Under the pieces are notes generated by a model, which saw only the letters and a list, made by a program, of their open reading frames with translations, did no database searches and was not told the DNA's origin. A stretch of 32,105 bases of DNA, taken from the NCBI GenBank assembly GCA_003243255.1, contig QFQM01000037.1, positions 1-32,105 on the forward strand, read 5' to 3'. The position numbers were made by a program, and so were the translations under genes. Source of the stretch: Flavobacterium psychrophilum (GTDB taxonomy: Bacteria; Bacteroidota; Bacteroidia; Flavobacteriales; Flavobacteriaceae). This document shows, piece after piece, positions 1 to 7,370 of this stretch (positions are counted from its first letter, which is position 1; every line of letters begins with the position of its first letter).

Positions 1-178
1 GGGCATCGATAGTTACACAGTCAATTCCGGCATTGATAAGGTGATATCGCACCAATGCCCCGGATATTCCTGCCCCGATGATTGCTACTTCCGTATCAAT
101 ATTATGGTCAAGTTTCGGAAAGGTAAACGGGAGTCCGTCTTTAATCAGCCAAAAGGGATAACCAGCTTTTAATGTCAT
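1..178 (-). CDS. FAD-dependent oxidoreductase (DAO family), N-terminal fragment
   Basis: The first 59 codons of a gene that runs off the left edge are visible, starting with ATG at 178. After about 28 residues there is a short beta strand followed by the dinucleotide-binding motif GAGISGA (VAIIGAGISGALV), the ADP-binding Rossmann turn typical of D-amino-acid-oxidase-like FAD enzymes. An acidic residue comes at the end of the second strand (VTIDA), as expected for binding the FAD ribose. No signal peptide is seen, so the enzyme is probably cytoplasmic. Its substrate cannot be read from this part. It is divergent from the LETM1-like gene, with 131 bp between the two starts. The family call is fairly sure; the specific reaction is unknown. 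Confidence 0.75.
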   Translation of the reverse strand, partial: MTLKAGYPFWLIKDGLPFTFPKLDHNIDTEVAIIGAGISGALVRYHLINAGIDCVTIDA

Positions 179-284
179 AGTTAAAGCGTTTTATTATAAA
201 GTTATCGCTTTTGGGCAATGTTAATTTAACCGGAAATAAAATATAGGATTTATTTAACTCTTAACAAGTGACTTAAAAATTGCA

Positions 285-292
285 TAGTTTTG
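285..292 (+). promoter_or_regulatory. -7 promoter element for the LETM1-like gene
   Basis: TAGTTTTG matches the Bacteroidetes -7 consensus TAnnTTTG. It lies 17 bases before the ATG at 310, predicting a leader of about a dozen bases. No clear -33 TTG is present at the usual spacing. Confidence 0.5.
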
Positions 293-309
293 CAGTATAA
301 TTCACTGAA

Positions 310-1512
310 ATGATAAACCCTTCTGCCAGCGGCTGGATCGATAAGTTTTTTGCACAGCTAAAAAACAGGCTTCCCGTTTATGCTAATTCCCACGACTTTT
401 ACAGGTCGGTAAGGGATTCAGGTTTTATATATGGCCATGTGGTATCATTCAGTAATATCGACTCAAAAGAAACCAAAGGCTGGACAACAGAAGAACTTAC
501 TAAAGTAGCCCTCCTAAACACGCTTTATGATGTGTACAGGCTCGTTCAAAAAGACGACGACCCTAAAGGTTTTATTGAAAAAGCGATCCCTTTTTATAAA
601 GAAATGACACCCGAGGGATTTTCATTCCTGAAAAAGGTATTGCCGGCATCGTCACAAAGCCATCAGCTGGAAGAAATTCTTGATGAGCGAATCCAGACGA
701 ATGACAATATCATCAGCCGGAACTTTTCGCATATCCTTACTAATGCGCTGCTCTTTATGGACATTATGGCTTTCCGCCAATATCTTATCAATGAAGAGAT
801 TCCGCAAAAGTACCTGAGAAAGCTCGAAGAGACCGTGATGAGCATCGTTTCCCTGGCTTTAAAGGCAAAGGATAAAAGGTCGGAATATGATGAGCTACTT
901 ATTAAATTATTTGAGTCTTCGGTACGCTATACCAAGTTCTCTAAAATAAATGCTGACGACCTGGATAAGCTTGAACTTGATTATTTTGCATCGAAACCCG
1001 AAAAGAACTACCTGCTTGATATGGCGGGTATGGCAGTATGGAGTGATGGCAAAGCCCAGGAAACGGAAATCGATTTTCTTTACAAACTAGCTGAGCAAAT
1101 GGGCATGAGTGAAGAGATTGCTGCCGAAAGTATCGCCGCATTCAGCGTATTCATTAAAATGAACCGTAAGGATATACCTTTCTTCAGGTATTCCAATCCT
1201 GTGAAGCATTTTTATGACCATGCATCAAATTCGGTAATATTACTGATAAACCGTAACAAAAACCGACTCATAAAAGAGCTTTCCAACAATGGTGAACTGA
1301 TGCTGTTGCTTACGCATTCCACCCATCGAAGCCTTGATGAAAGAGAAAAGAAAAAAATTAAGAAGCAGCTTCTGGAAATATGTAAGACCGTACCATCACT
1401 TACTATTTTTTTATTGCCCGGAGGAAGCTTACTATTACCGTTACTGATTAAATTCATACCCCAGTTACTGCCAACGGTTTTCAATGAAAATCTGGAAACT
1501 GACAACGAATAA
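310..1512 (+). CDS. LETM1-related protein with TerB-like segment
   Basis: A 400-aa, mostly helical, probably cytoplasmic or membrane-associated protein. Residues about 236-275 (MAVWSDGKAQETEIDFLYKL and following) have the helix-DG-E-FL-LA pattern of TerB-like domains. The C-terminal 50 residues (about 345-395) carry a basic KKKIKKQLLEICKTVP segment and then LPGGSLLLPLLIKFIPQLLP, which strongly resembles the conserved hydrophobic core of LETM1, the mitochondrial inner-membrane cation/proton exchange protein. Flavobacterial proteins of this type are annotated as LETM1-related biofilm-associated protein; I recall this name but cannot verify it here. It stands alone: a promoter element lies just upstream and a hairpin terminator directly follows the stop. 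The family is clear, but the role in bacteria is not established. Confidence 0.8.
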   Translation: MINPSASGWIDKFFAQLKNRLPVYANSHDFYRSVRDSGFIYGHVVSFSNIDSKETKGWTTEELTKVALLNTLYDVYRLVQKDDDPKGFIEKAIPFYKEMTPEGFSFLKKVLPASSQSHQLEEILDERIQTNDNIISRNFSHILTNALLFMDIMAFRQYLINEEIPQKYLRKLEETVMSIVSLALKAKDKRSEYDELLIKLFESSVRYTKFSKINADDLDKLELDYFASKPEKNYLLDMAGMAVWSDGKAQETEIDFLYKLAEQMGMSEEIAAESIAAFSVFIKMNRKDIPFFRYSNPVKHFYDHASNSVILLINRNKNRLIKELSNNGELMLLLTHSTHRSLDEREKKKIKKQLLEICKTVPSLTIFLLPGGSLLLPLLIKFIPQLLPTVFNENLETDNE

Positions 1513-1538
1513 AAAAACCGCCTCTAAAGGCGGTTCTT
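1512..1538. terminator. Bidirectional terminator between LETM1-like gene and carbonic anhydrase
   Basis: Stem AACCGCC / GGCGGTT with loop TCTAAA sits between two convergent genes. On the minus strand it is followed by seven Ts, making a strong terminator for the carbonic anhydrase unit. On the plus strand the T-tract is weaker (TTCTTC). Confidence 0.85.
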
Positions 1539-1561
1539 CATTATAAACAAAATAACAGAAT

Positions 1562-2209
1562 TTAGAATTTAAGCTGGTTCACCTTGTCAAGTTCTGTATT
1601 GTCGCAAAAGTTTACATCAAGGTCTTTTACGATACCAGAATCAAGTCCGTAAACCCATCCGTGAAGGCATAGTTCCTGACCGTTTCTCCATGCATTCTGC
1701 ACGATAGATGTCTTTGCAAGATCAAGCACCTGCTCTTTCACGTTAATCTCTACAAACGTATTGAATCTTGTAGTCTCATCAATTATCGAATCAAGATATT
1801 GGCGATGATGCCTGTACACATCTTTAATATGCCTGATCCAGTTATCGATAAGTCCGATAGAATCATTGCCCATAGCTGCTTTTACACCGCCACATCCGTA
1901 ATGGCCGCATACAATAACGTGTTTTACCTTAAGCACGTTCACGGCATAGTCAAGTACACTTAGCATGTTCATATCGGTATGAACCACCATATTGGCAATA
2001 TTCCTGTGTACAAATACCTCTCCCGGCTGTGCACCTATAACCTCATTAGCAGGAACACGGCTGTCTGAACAACCTATCCATAATAACGGCGGCGACTGGC
2101 CTTTTGCAAGCTTTGCAAAATATTCCGGATCGTCTTTAAGTTTGGTCTCCGACCATATTTTGTTGTTATCTAAAATCTTTTTGTAAAAATCTGAATGTGA
2201 GTGTGACAT
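1562..2209 (-). CDS. Beta-class carbonic anhydrase
   Basis: A 215-aa cytoplasmic zinc enzyme that interconverts CO2 and bicarbonate. The beta-class zinc site is complete: C47 and D49 with R51 in CSDSR, and H103 and C106 in GHYGCGG. D49-R51 is the dyad that gates the fourth zinc ligand. The length equals that of the Escherichia coli Can type. The gene lies 8 bases after the stop of the SulP transporter on the same strand, so the two are almost certainly co-transcribed. Transporter plus carbonic anhydrase suggests bicarbonate import and interconversion, for example to feed carboxylases or keep pH balance. Identification is very secure. Confidence 0.97.
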   Translation of the reverse strand: MSHSHSDFYKKILDNNKIWSETKLKDDPEYFAKLAKGQSPPLLWIGCSDSRVPANEVIGAQPGEVFVHRNIANMVVHTDMNMLSVLDYAVNVLKVKHVIVCGHYGCGGVKAAMGNDSIGLIDNWIRHIKDVYRHHRQYLDSIIDETTRFNTFVEINVKEQVLDLAKTSIVQNAWRNGQELCLHGWVYGLDSGIVKDLDVNFCDNTELDKVNQLKF

Positions 2210-2217
2210 AGTTAATC

Positions 2218-3867
2218 TTATAATGGCTCTGCACTTGCAGAAGTGTTTTCAATTCTGTTTTTATTTTTTTTCTCTTTGTGTTCTACAAACACATTTTGTT
2301 TACCCCAATCGGTATTCTCAAGCTCATAGGCTTCCTTAAAGCCCACCAGCTTCACTTTTATATGCTTTTCCCTCGATTTTACATCCCTGAACTCTTCGAT
2401 AAGATCTAGAACATCATGAGCGATATAAACCGTATCAGAAGCATCAATTACAACTTTTGAATGTTCAGGAATATCATTAAGTGTAGTTTTTATCGCAGCT
2501 TTATTAAGAAACGATACTTCCTGCGCCAGATCGATATGAATGATATCGCCTTCAGCATATTCCTCTTTCCTAAAGTTGTAGGCTCTTTTCAGGTTCCCCC
2601 TCAATACGAATATGATACTGATGACCATACCCAATGCAACACCTTTAAGTAAATCGGTAAATACTACTGCCAGTAATGTTGCGATGAAAGGTATAAACTG
2701 GTATTTACCCTTGTGCCAGAAATGCATAACCGTTGCCGGCTTGGCCAGCCTGTATCCCACTACCAACAGTACCGCTGCAAGAGTGGCTAAAGGAATTTTA
2801 TTTAGTACAATTGGAATGGAAAGTACGCAAATAAGCAACAGCACTCCATGAATTATAGTTGAAGTTTTTGTTTTAGCCCCTGCATTGGCATTAGCCGAAG
2901 AGCGAACAACAACCGATGTCATAGGTAAACCGCCTATTAACGCACTCATCATGTTACCGATACCCTGCGCCTTAAGTTCTACATTGGTATCTGTATAACG
3001 CTTCTGAACGTCCATCCTGTCTGAAGCTTCAATACATAAAAGCGTTTCAATTGATGCTACTACTGTAATGGTAGCAGCAGTTATCCACACCTGTGGGTTG
3101 TTGATACCTTTAAAATCAGGTGTAATGATTATACTTTTTAGGTCTTCAAAAGACTGCGGCACCGGAAGTTTTACCAGGTGTGTTTCGGCTATTGCCAGCC
3201 TGCTGCCCGTTCTCACAAATATCTCATTTAGGATGATACCTACTATTACAGCAACCAGCGCACCGGGAACAAGTTTCAGCCTTTTGAGGAACGGAACTTT
3301 ATCCCATGATATAAGAATAGCCAAAGAAATAAGTGTAACGATAATAGCGCCTAAATGAAAATAATCAAAAGCACCCAAAATGGCAGAAAAGGTATTGTGC
3401 CCATCCGGCTCTAAAAAGGCTTCATCACCTTCAAAGTCGGCATCAAAACCAACAGCATGCGGCAGCTGTTTCAGGATAATAATAATACCGATACCTGCAA
3501 GCATACCTTCAATTACATTCGATGGGAAATAATTGGAGATGCTTCCTGCCCGTATAAATCCCAATACTAACTGAAATACACCGGCAAGGAAAACACTTAG
3601 CAGGAATACCTCAAATGAGCCTAATGTAGAAATGGCAGTAAGTACTATGGCAGTAAGCCCTGCCGCAGGCCCCGAAACACTGATGTGGGATTTACTTATT
3701 GACCCCACAACAATACCACCGATGATACCCGCAATAATACCGGATAATGGCGGTGCACCGGATGCCAAAGCGATACCCAAACATAAGGGTAATGCTACTA
3801 AAAACACCACAAGACCCGATGGGAAATCGGCCTTTAGGCTTTCAAAAAAATTTGTCTTTTTTGTCAT
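2218..3867 (-). CDS. SulP-family anion (probably bicarbonate) transporter with STAS domain
   Basis: A 549-aa inner-membrane protein of the SLC26/SulP family. Residues about 10-420 hold the many membrane segments, including the family core ISVSGPAAGLTAIVLTA near residue 62. Residues about 430-540 are soluble and form a C-terminal STAS domain, the usual SulP layout. SulP proteins carry sulfate, bicarbonate or other anions. The substrate cannot be read directly, but the carbonic anhydrase gene 8 bases downstream points to bicarbonate. Such SulP-anhydrase pairs, and gene fusions of the two, are known in marine and other bacteria. The small membrane-anchored gene 3955-4242 lies upstream on the same strand with an 87-bp gap and no terminator between. 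Confidence 0.93.
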   Translation of the reverse strand: MTKKTNFFESLKADFPSGLVVFLVALPLCLGIALASGAPPLSGIIAGIIGGIVVGSISKSHISVSGPAAGLTAIVLTAISTLGSFEVFLLSVFLAGVFQLVLGFIRAGSISNYFPSNVIEGMLAGIGIIIILKQLPHAVGFDADFEGDEAFLEPDGHNTFSAILGAFDYFHLGAIIVTLISLAILISWDKVPFLKRLKLVPGALVAVIVGIILNEIFVRTGSRLAIAETHLVKLPVPQSFEDLKSIIITPDFKGINNPQVWITAATITVVASIETLLCIEASDRMDVQKRYTDTNVELKAQGIGNMMSALIGGLPMTSVVVRSSANANAGAKTKTSTIIHGVLLLICVLSIPIVLNKIPLATLAAVLLVVGYRLAKPATVMHFWHKGKYQFIPFIATLLAVVFTDLLKGVALGMVISIIFVLRGNLKRAYNFRKEEYAEGDIIHIDLAQEVSFLNKAAIKTTLNDIPEHSKVVIDASDTVYIAHDVLDLIEEFRDVKSREKHIKVKLVGFKEAYELENTDWGKQNVFVEHKEKKNKNRIENTSASAEPL

Positions 3868-3954
3868 AACCGAAAAATATATAATACAATTACATGCTCA
3901 GATGCCTTTACAGCTAAGCATTTGTCCTGTTGGGTACTGGACATTAAAACCGGA

Positions 3955-4242
3955 TTATATTAAATCGGGAGGTGGCGAATGGATATCACGGGAAACATTA
4001 TCATGTTTCTCATCGTTAGCCGTTTTTATGATGGAATTTTTTTTCGATGGAAGAAAAAAAGCAAGCCGCAACTCCATATAGGAAGGTGCGGCTTTAATTT
4101 CTTTTATCTCTTTTTGTATTTCTTCTTCAGTCATACTGTAAACCATAGACATATCTGCATCGTCCTGGATCAAACTTACAATAGTAGGAGTTGCCAGAAA
4201 CGCCAGAAATAAGAATAACACTATGTTTACAAAAATTTTCAT
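3955..4242 (-). CDS. Small membrane-anchored protein upstream of SulP
   Basis: A 95-aa protein of unknown function. Residues 1-25 form one hydrophobic segment, either an uncleaved anchor or a signal peptide (MKIFVNIVLFLFLAFLATPT). An acidic-to-basic helical stretch follows (EEEIQKEIKEIKAAP), then a short basic tail. It is plausible as a real gene because the start has a good flavobacterial -7 element, the N-terminus is membrane-type, and it is the first gene of a likely operon with SulP and carbonic anhydrase. I recall similar small proteins in other flavobacteria at this place but cannot confirm it. It may be an accessory subunit of the transporter; that is inference. Confidence 0.65.
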   Translation of the reverse strand: MKIFVNIVLFLFLAFLATPTIVSLIQDDADMSMVYSMTEEEIQKEIKEIKAAPSYMELRLAFFLPSKKNSIIKTANDEKHDNVSRDIHSPPPDLI

Positions 4243-4249
4243 CTTACAG

Positions 4250-4257
4250 CAAAGATA
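4250..4257 (-). promoter_or_regulatory. -7 promoter element for the 95-aa / SulP / carbonic anhydrase unit
   Basis: On the minus strand TATCTTTG fits TAnnTTTG exactly. A TTTTG lies 14 bases further upstream (4272-4276), slightly closer than the usual 17-23. Only seven bases separate the element from the ATG at 4242, so the transcript leader would be very short. Confidence 0.55.
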
Positions 4258-4299
4258 CGCATAAATTACAGCAAAATCTAAGCCATAAACAGCAAACTA

Positions 4300-4800
4300 T
4301 TAAATTTGTTCTTCGCTCCAGGCCTTCATCATCCACATGGTCTTTTCCTGCTCTTTGATGAAATCACTCATCATAGAATTGGTACCTTCATCATTGATCT
4401 TTCCTGATTCCTCAAGGATAACCCTTTCTATCTTCAGCAGGTCAGCAATAGATTCCATAACAAGATTCACTGCATCGCTGTCAACAGAAATATTTTTACC
4501 TACTTTAAGCTTATTGTTTTTGATGTAATCGTCAAAAGTATGCAATGGTATGCCACCTAGCGTAAGCACACGTTCTGCAACCATGTCAATTTTGAGTTGT
4601 GCATCATTATAAAGTTCTTCAAATTTTACATGAAGATCAAAAAATCGTTTCCCTCGGATGTTCCAGTGTATACCTCTCAGATTCTGATAATACACCTGAA
4701 AATTAGAAAGCAGTATGTTAAGTTCTGCTGCTATTACTTCTGTTTCTTTTACCGGCAGCCCCAGTATATTTGTTTCTTTGGTTTGTTTCTTTGTCGCCAT
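4300..4800 (-). CDS. dps: Dps-family ferritin-like DNA-protection protein
   Basis: A 166-aa cytoplasmic protein of the Dps mini-ferritin family, which forms 12-mers that oxidise Fe2+ with H2O2, store iron and shield DNA. The ferroxidase residues are spaced as in E. coli Dps (12, 4, 11, 4): H45 in HWNIRG, H57, E61, D72 and E76 in DMVAERV. E61 takes the place of the usual aspartate, a conservative change. A short lysine-rich N-terminus (MATKKQTKE) may bind DNA. It is transcribed away from the OxyR-type regulator, with 118 bp between the starts, so peroxide induction through OxyR is likely. Confidence 0.95.
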   Translation of the reverse strand: MATKKQTKETNILGLPVKETEVIAAELNILLSNFQVYYQNLRGIHWNIRGKRFFDLHVKFEELYNDAQLKIDMVAERVLTLGGIPLHTFDDYIKNNKLKVGKNISVDSDAVNLVMESIADLLKIERVILEESGKINDEGTNSMMSDFIKEQEKTMWMMKAWSEEQI

Positions 4801-4918
4801 CTTATTCTGTTTCTGTTATTAAGTGTAAGTTTTGTTTTATAAAAGTATAGTAAATTTAAGTATTTAAAAGATAGGAAATATCAATAGTTTTTATAATTTT
4901 ATCATAAAAATCTATACA
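4801..4918. promoter_or_regulatory. Shared dps-oxyR control region
   Basis: An AT-rich intergenic region serving two divergent starts. On the minus strand a TACTTTTA lies about 40 bases before dps. On the plus strand TAATTTTA lies about 20 bases before oxyR. Three ATAG half-site-like words occur at 4847, 4871 and 4884, but their spacing does not match the E. coli OxyR operator, so I only propose the region, not a site. Confidence 0.4.
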
Positions 4919-5869
4919 ATGACAATTACCCAACTTTACTACGTATTAGCTGTCGCCGAACACAAAAACTTTACGCTTGCCGCAGAAAAATGCTTTGTGA
5001 CGCAGCCTACGCTTAGTATGCAGATACAAAAACTTGAAGAAGAGCTTGATATACAGATATTTGATCGCAGCAAAAAACCTATTCAGCTTACCGATGTAGG
5101 AGAGAAAATTGTGCAGCAGGCTAAGAATATAGTAAATGAATCAGGACGTATTAAAGATATTGTAGATCAGCAAAAAGGATATATTGGCGGTGATTTCAAG
5201 ATAGGCATCATCCCTACTGTTATGCCTACGCTGCTCCCAATGTTCATGTCAAACTTCATAAATAAATATCCTAAAGTGAACCTTATCATTGAGGAGCACA
5301 ATACAACAGAGATTATAAAAAGGCTTAAAAACGGGCAGCTTGATGCCGCTATCGCTGCTACTCCACTTGATGAGGAGTCGCTAAAAGAAATCGTTTTGTA
5401 CTATGAGCCATTCGTAGCCTATGTACCTGAAAGCAATCCCGCTTACAAAAAGAAAGAATTTGAAGTAGAAGACCTTGAAGCTAACCTTAATAATCTGCTG
5501 CTGCTTCAGGACGGACATTGTTTCCGTAATAATATACTGAACATCTGCAAGGCAACATCATTGCACCATGACAATCATTTCCAGATAGAAAGCGGAAGTT
5601 TTGAAACGATGGTACGACTTGCCGACGAAGGTTTGGGTATGACACTATTGCCTTACCTTCACACCTTAGATATGGATACCAAACATCAGGACAAGCTTCG
5701 CCAGTTTAAGGATCCAAGACCATCGCGTGAAGTAAGCCTTATCTATTCGAAAAAAGAACTTAAGCTGCATATTATAGAAGCACTGCGAACTACAATAGCA
5801 GGTGTGGTTAAGGGAGCTATCACATTCCAGAATGTAGAGATAAGCAGCCCGTTGCATAAAAAGCAATAG
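4919..5869 (+). CDS. oxyR: LysR-family peroxide sensor OxyR
   Basis: A 316-aa transcription factor. Residues 1-60 form the LysR winged helix-turn-helix (FTLAAEKCFVTQPTLSMQIQ). Residues about 90-300 form the effector domain. The redox pair is present: C201 and C210 in DGHCFRNNILNIC, with the same nine-residue separation as C199/C208 of E. coli OxyR and the same DGHC context. This makes it a true hydrogen peroxide sensor rather than a generic LysR protein. It is divergent from dps, a classical OxyR target. A hairpin terminator follows. Confidence 0.94.
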   Translation: MTITQLYYVLAVAEHKNFTLAAEKCFVTQPTLSMQIQKLEEELDIQIFDRSKKPIQLTDVGEKIVQQAKNIVNESGRIKDIVDQQKGYIGGDFKIGIIPTVMPTLLPMFMSNFINKYPKVNLIIEEHNTTEIIKRLKNGQLDAAIAATPLDEESLKEIVLYYEPFVAYVPESNPAYKKKEFEVEDLEANLNNLLLLQDGHCFRNNILNICKATSLHHDNHFQIESGSFETMVRLADEGLGMTLLPYLHTLDMDTKHQDKLRQFKDPRPSREVSLIYSKKELKLHIIEALRTTIAGVVKGAITFQNVEISSPLHKKQ

Positions 5870-5885
5870 CTTACCAAAAGACATA

Positions 5886-5914
5886 AAAAAAGGAGCCTCT
5901 AAAGGCTCCTTTGT
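5886..5914. terminator. Bidirectional terminator after oxyR
   Basis: Stem AGGAGCCT / AGGCTCCT with a short loop lies between convergent genes. It is followed by T-rich sequence on the plus strand and by seven Ts on the minus strand. Confidence 0.88.
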
Positions 5915-5917
5915 GTT

Positions 5918-6115
5918 TTATTGCTGAACATGAATCAGACAGGCTTTTAATTCAGGCTTCTCTATTGTGAAGTTATTAAGCCATTCTATGAGTTGTTCAA
6001 TTTCGTAAGGTAAAAGTACTTTTATAGCTTTTTCAACTTCCTTACAAAAAAGCATCGGGTCAAAGCTTACGCTCTCCAGGATCTTTTGTGTATAGCTAAA
6101 CATAGGTCTAGTCAT
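5918..6115 (-). CDS. Conserved small protein of unknown function (65 aa)
   Basis: The frame is open for 96 codons, but the first 31 encode a residue run typical of non-coding AT-rich DNA. The ATG at 6115 (MTRPMFSYTQKILESVSFDP) is the likely start, giving 65 aa. The protein is helical and cytoplasmic, with no signal peptide and two cysteines. I do not recognise a named domain, though short proteins beginning MxRPMFSYT are familiar to me from flavobacteria (memory, not checked). It ends just before a strong terminator and has no co-directional partner within 100 bp. No function is offered. Confidence 0.65.
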   Translation of the reverse strand: MTRPMFSYTQKILESVSFDPMLFCKEVEKAIKVLLPYEIEQLIEWLNNFTIEKPELKACLIHVQQ

Positions 6116-6251
6116 AGTGCTGAAATTCTTTTTTAAGTTATCTGTGATAAGAACGATTATGTAAAAGTAATAAAATATTTTGTTCGAAAACGAAATAGTT
6201 TTCAACAATTCACCTTTTAACGTTTAGATACTTCAAATTATTAACAGTTTT

Positions 6252-6914
6252 TTAACCTTTAAAAGCGATCAGCATTTCTCTTTTACCTGGCGGCCCCTGA
6301 ACTTTTTTCACGCTGAATCCTGCTGACTGCATAGCCTTTTTAATAACTGTTCTGCATGCATAGGTTACAAGTATGCCTTTGGTTTTTAATGCGGTATACA
6401 TTTTAGCAAAAATTTCCTCGCTCCACAACTCCGGCTGTGTAGGATACCCAAAAGCATCAAAATAAATAAGATCAAAAATACCTTGGTCATTTATCTCCTC
6501 AAAGCGTTGCTGCCTTTTTGTTAATGTAAACTTTTCAGAAAGTTTAACAGGCAATCCCCATTCAGCGGTGTGCAGCGTATTAAATATCTCCTGCTTATCG
6601 TCAGCATTCAACTGGCTTACATAATTAAGCTGTAAAGCTTCTTCCTGTAAAACAGGGTAAGCCTCAACCCCGGTATAGTTAATCTCCTGATTCGTCTTTA
6701 ACGACTCAAGGTAGGTAATAAAGCAATTAAGCCCTGTACCGAAGCCTATCTCTAAAATAGAAACAGGCTTGCCTTCTGTTAAAGCAAGCCCGTTTTTTAT
6801 AAATACGTGATACGCCTCCTGGATAGCACCATACCTTGAATGATAGTTCTCATCCATATCCGGTACATAAATGGTAACTGATCCGTCGTTCGTAATTACA
6901 ATTTCTCTTTTCAA
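6252..6914 (-). CDS. mnmD: tRNA U34 5-methylaminomethyl-2-thiouridine methyltransferase, MnmD
   Basis: A 220-aa SAM-dependent methyltransferase. It carries the SAM motif EIGFGTGLN at residues 55-63 and the acidic loop YFDAFGYPTQPELW at 151-164, both diagnostic of the MnmC2/MnmD family (DUF752). The enzyme makes the last step of mnm5s2U34 in certain tRNAs. In enterobacteria this domain is fused to an FAD oxidase in MnmC; here it stands alone, as in many other bacteria. It is the last gene of a three-gene unit: its ATG follows directly on the stop of the haem lipoprotein gene. The thiolation partner mnmA lies at 19.5-20.7 kb in the same window. Confidence 0.92.
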   Translation of the reverse strand: MKREIVITNDGSVTIYVPDMDENYHSRYGAIQEAYHVFIKNGLALTEGKPVSILEIGFGTGLNCFITYLESLKTNQEINYTGVEAYPVLQEEALQLNYVSQLNADDKQEIFNTLHTAEWGLPVKLSEKFTLTKRQQRFEEINDQGIFDLIYFDAFGYPTQPELWSEEIFAKMYTALKTKGILVTYACRTVIKKAMQSAGFSVKKVQGPPGKREMLIAFKG

Positions 6915-7370
6915 TTATTTGATATAAAGTTTTTTGATGCGTGGTATCGGGCCTTCGCATTTTTGCTCATGACAGGCAACACACGACGAAACTGCATCAT
7001 TAAAATGTTTTTTGGCATTAAGCGAATCTTTATAGATAAGCTCCTGCGCTTTTAGGAACTTAGCAGCCTGCTTCTTAAAAAATGCATCGTTATCGCTTTC
7101 ATCCGTCATTACCGAAGCATGGATCTTTAAGAAGTGCTTCGGGAAATTACCTATGGTGTCACCGTTTACAATACGCTCTTTAAGCCTTTGGTTGTCAACA
7201 TACATCTGCTCCATCAAAGCTGCCATTTCTGACATCTCATACATTTTGAATTCCTTTTCCTTTTTGGCAGGTGCACATTTTTCGGGCTCAGCTTTTACAG
7301 CTTCAACCTTTTTTTCGCATGCTGCAAATGTAAGCCATGCCGCAACAACTATCAATAACCGTTTCTTCAT
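6915..7370 (-). CDS. Cytochrome c'-like haem lipoprotein
   Basis: A 151-aa envelope protein. The signal peptide ends in a lipobox at C18 (LTFAAC), so it should be a lipid-anchored periplasmic or outer-membrane lipoprotein. A lysine/glutamate linker is followed by a helical domain. A single c-type haem motif CVACH (C130, C133, H134) lies close to the C-terminus, the arrangement of cytochrome c'-like four-helix proteins. A further cysteine (C138) follows. Its start codon overlaps the stop of the DUF4920 gene by one base (TAATG), and mnmD follows with no gap. Electron transfer or gas binding is possible but not shown by sequence. Confidence 0.8.
   Translation of the reverse strand: MKKRLLIVVAAWLTFAACEKKVEAVKAEPEKCAPAKKEKEFKMYEMSEMAALMEQMYVDNQRLKERIVNGDTIGNFPKHFLKIHASVMTDESDNDAFFKKQAAKFLKAQELIYKDSLNAKKHFNDAVSSCVACHEQKCEGPIPRIKKLYIK

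Noticed and set aside
1..178. Left-edge FAD oxidoreductase as the missing MnmC oxidase partner of MnmD
   Set aside because: Only the FAD-binding turn is visible, it is 6 kb away and divergent; nothing specific to MnmC can be seen.
3632..4081. 149-codon open frame on the plus strand over the SulP start and the 95-aa gene
   Set aside because: It is antisense to strongly conserved SulP sequence and its product is low-quality; it is a shadow of the minus-strand genes.
4847..4887. Three ATAG words as an E. coli-type OxyR operator
   Set aside because: Their spacing (24 and 13 bases) does not fit the ATAG-N7-CTAT repeat, and CTAT partners are missing.
5918..6208. Longer 96-aa version of the small gene after oxyR
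   Set aside because: The first 31 codons look like translated AT-rich spacer; the ATG at 6115 starts the conserved-looking part.
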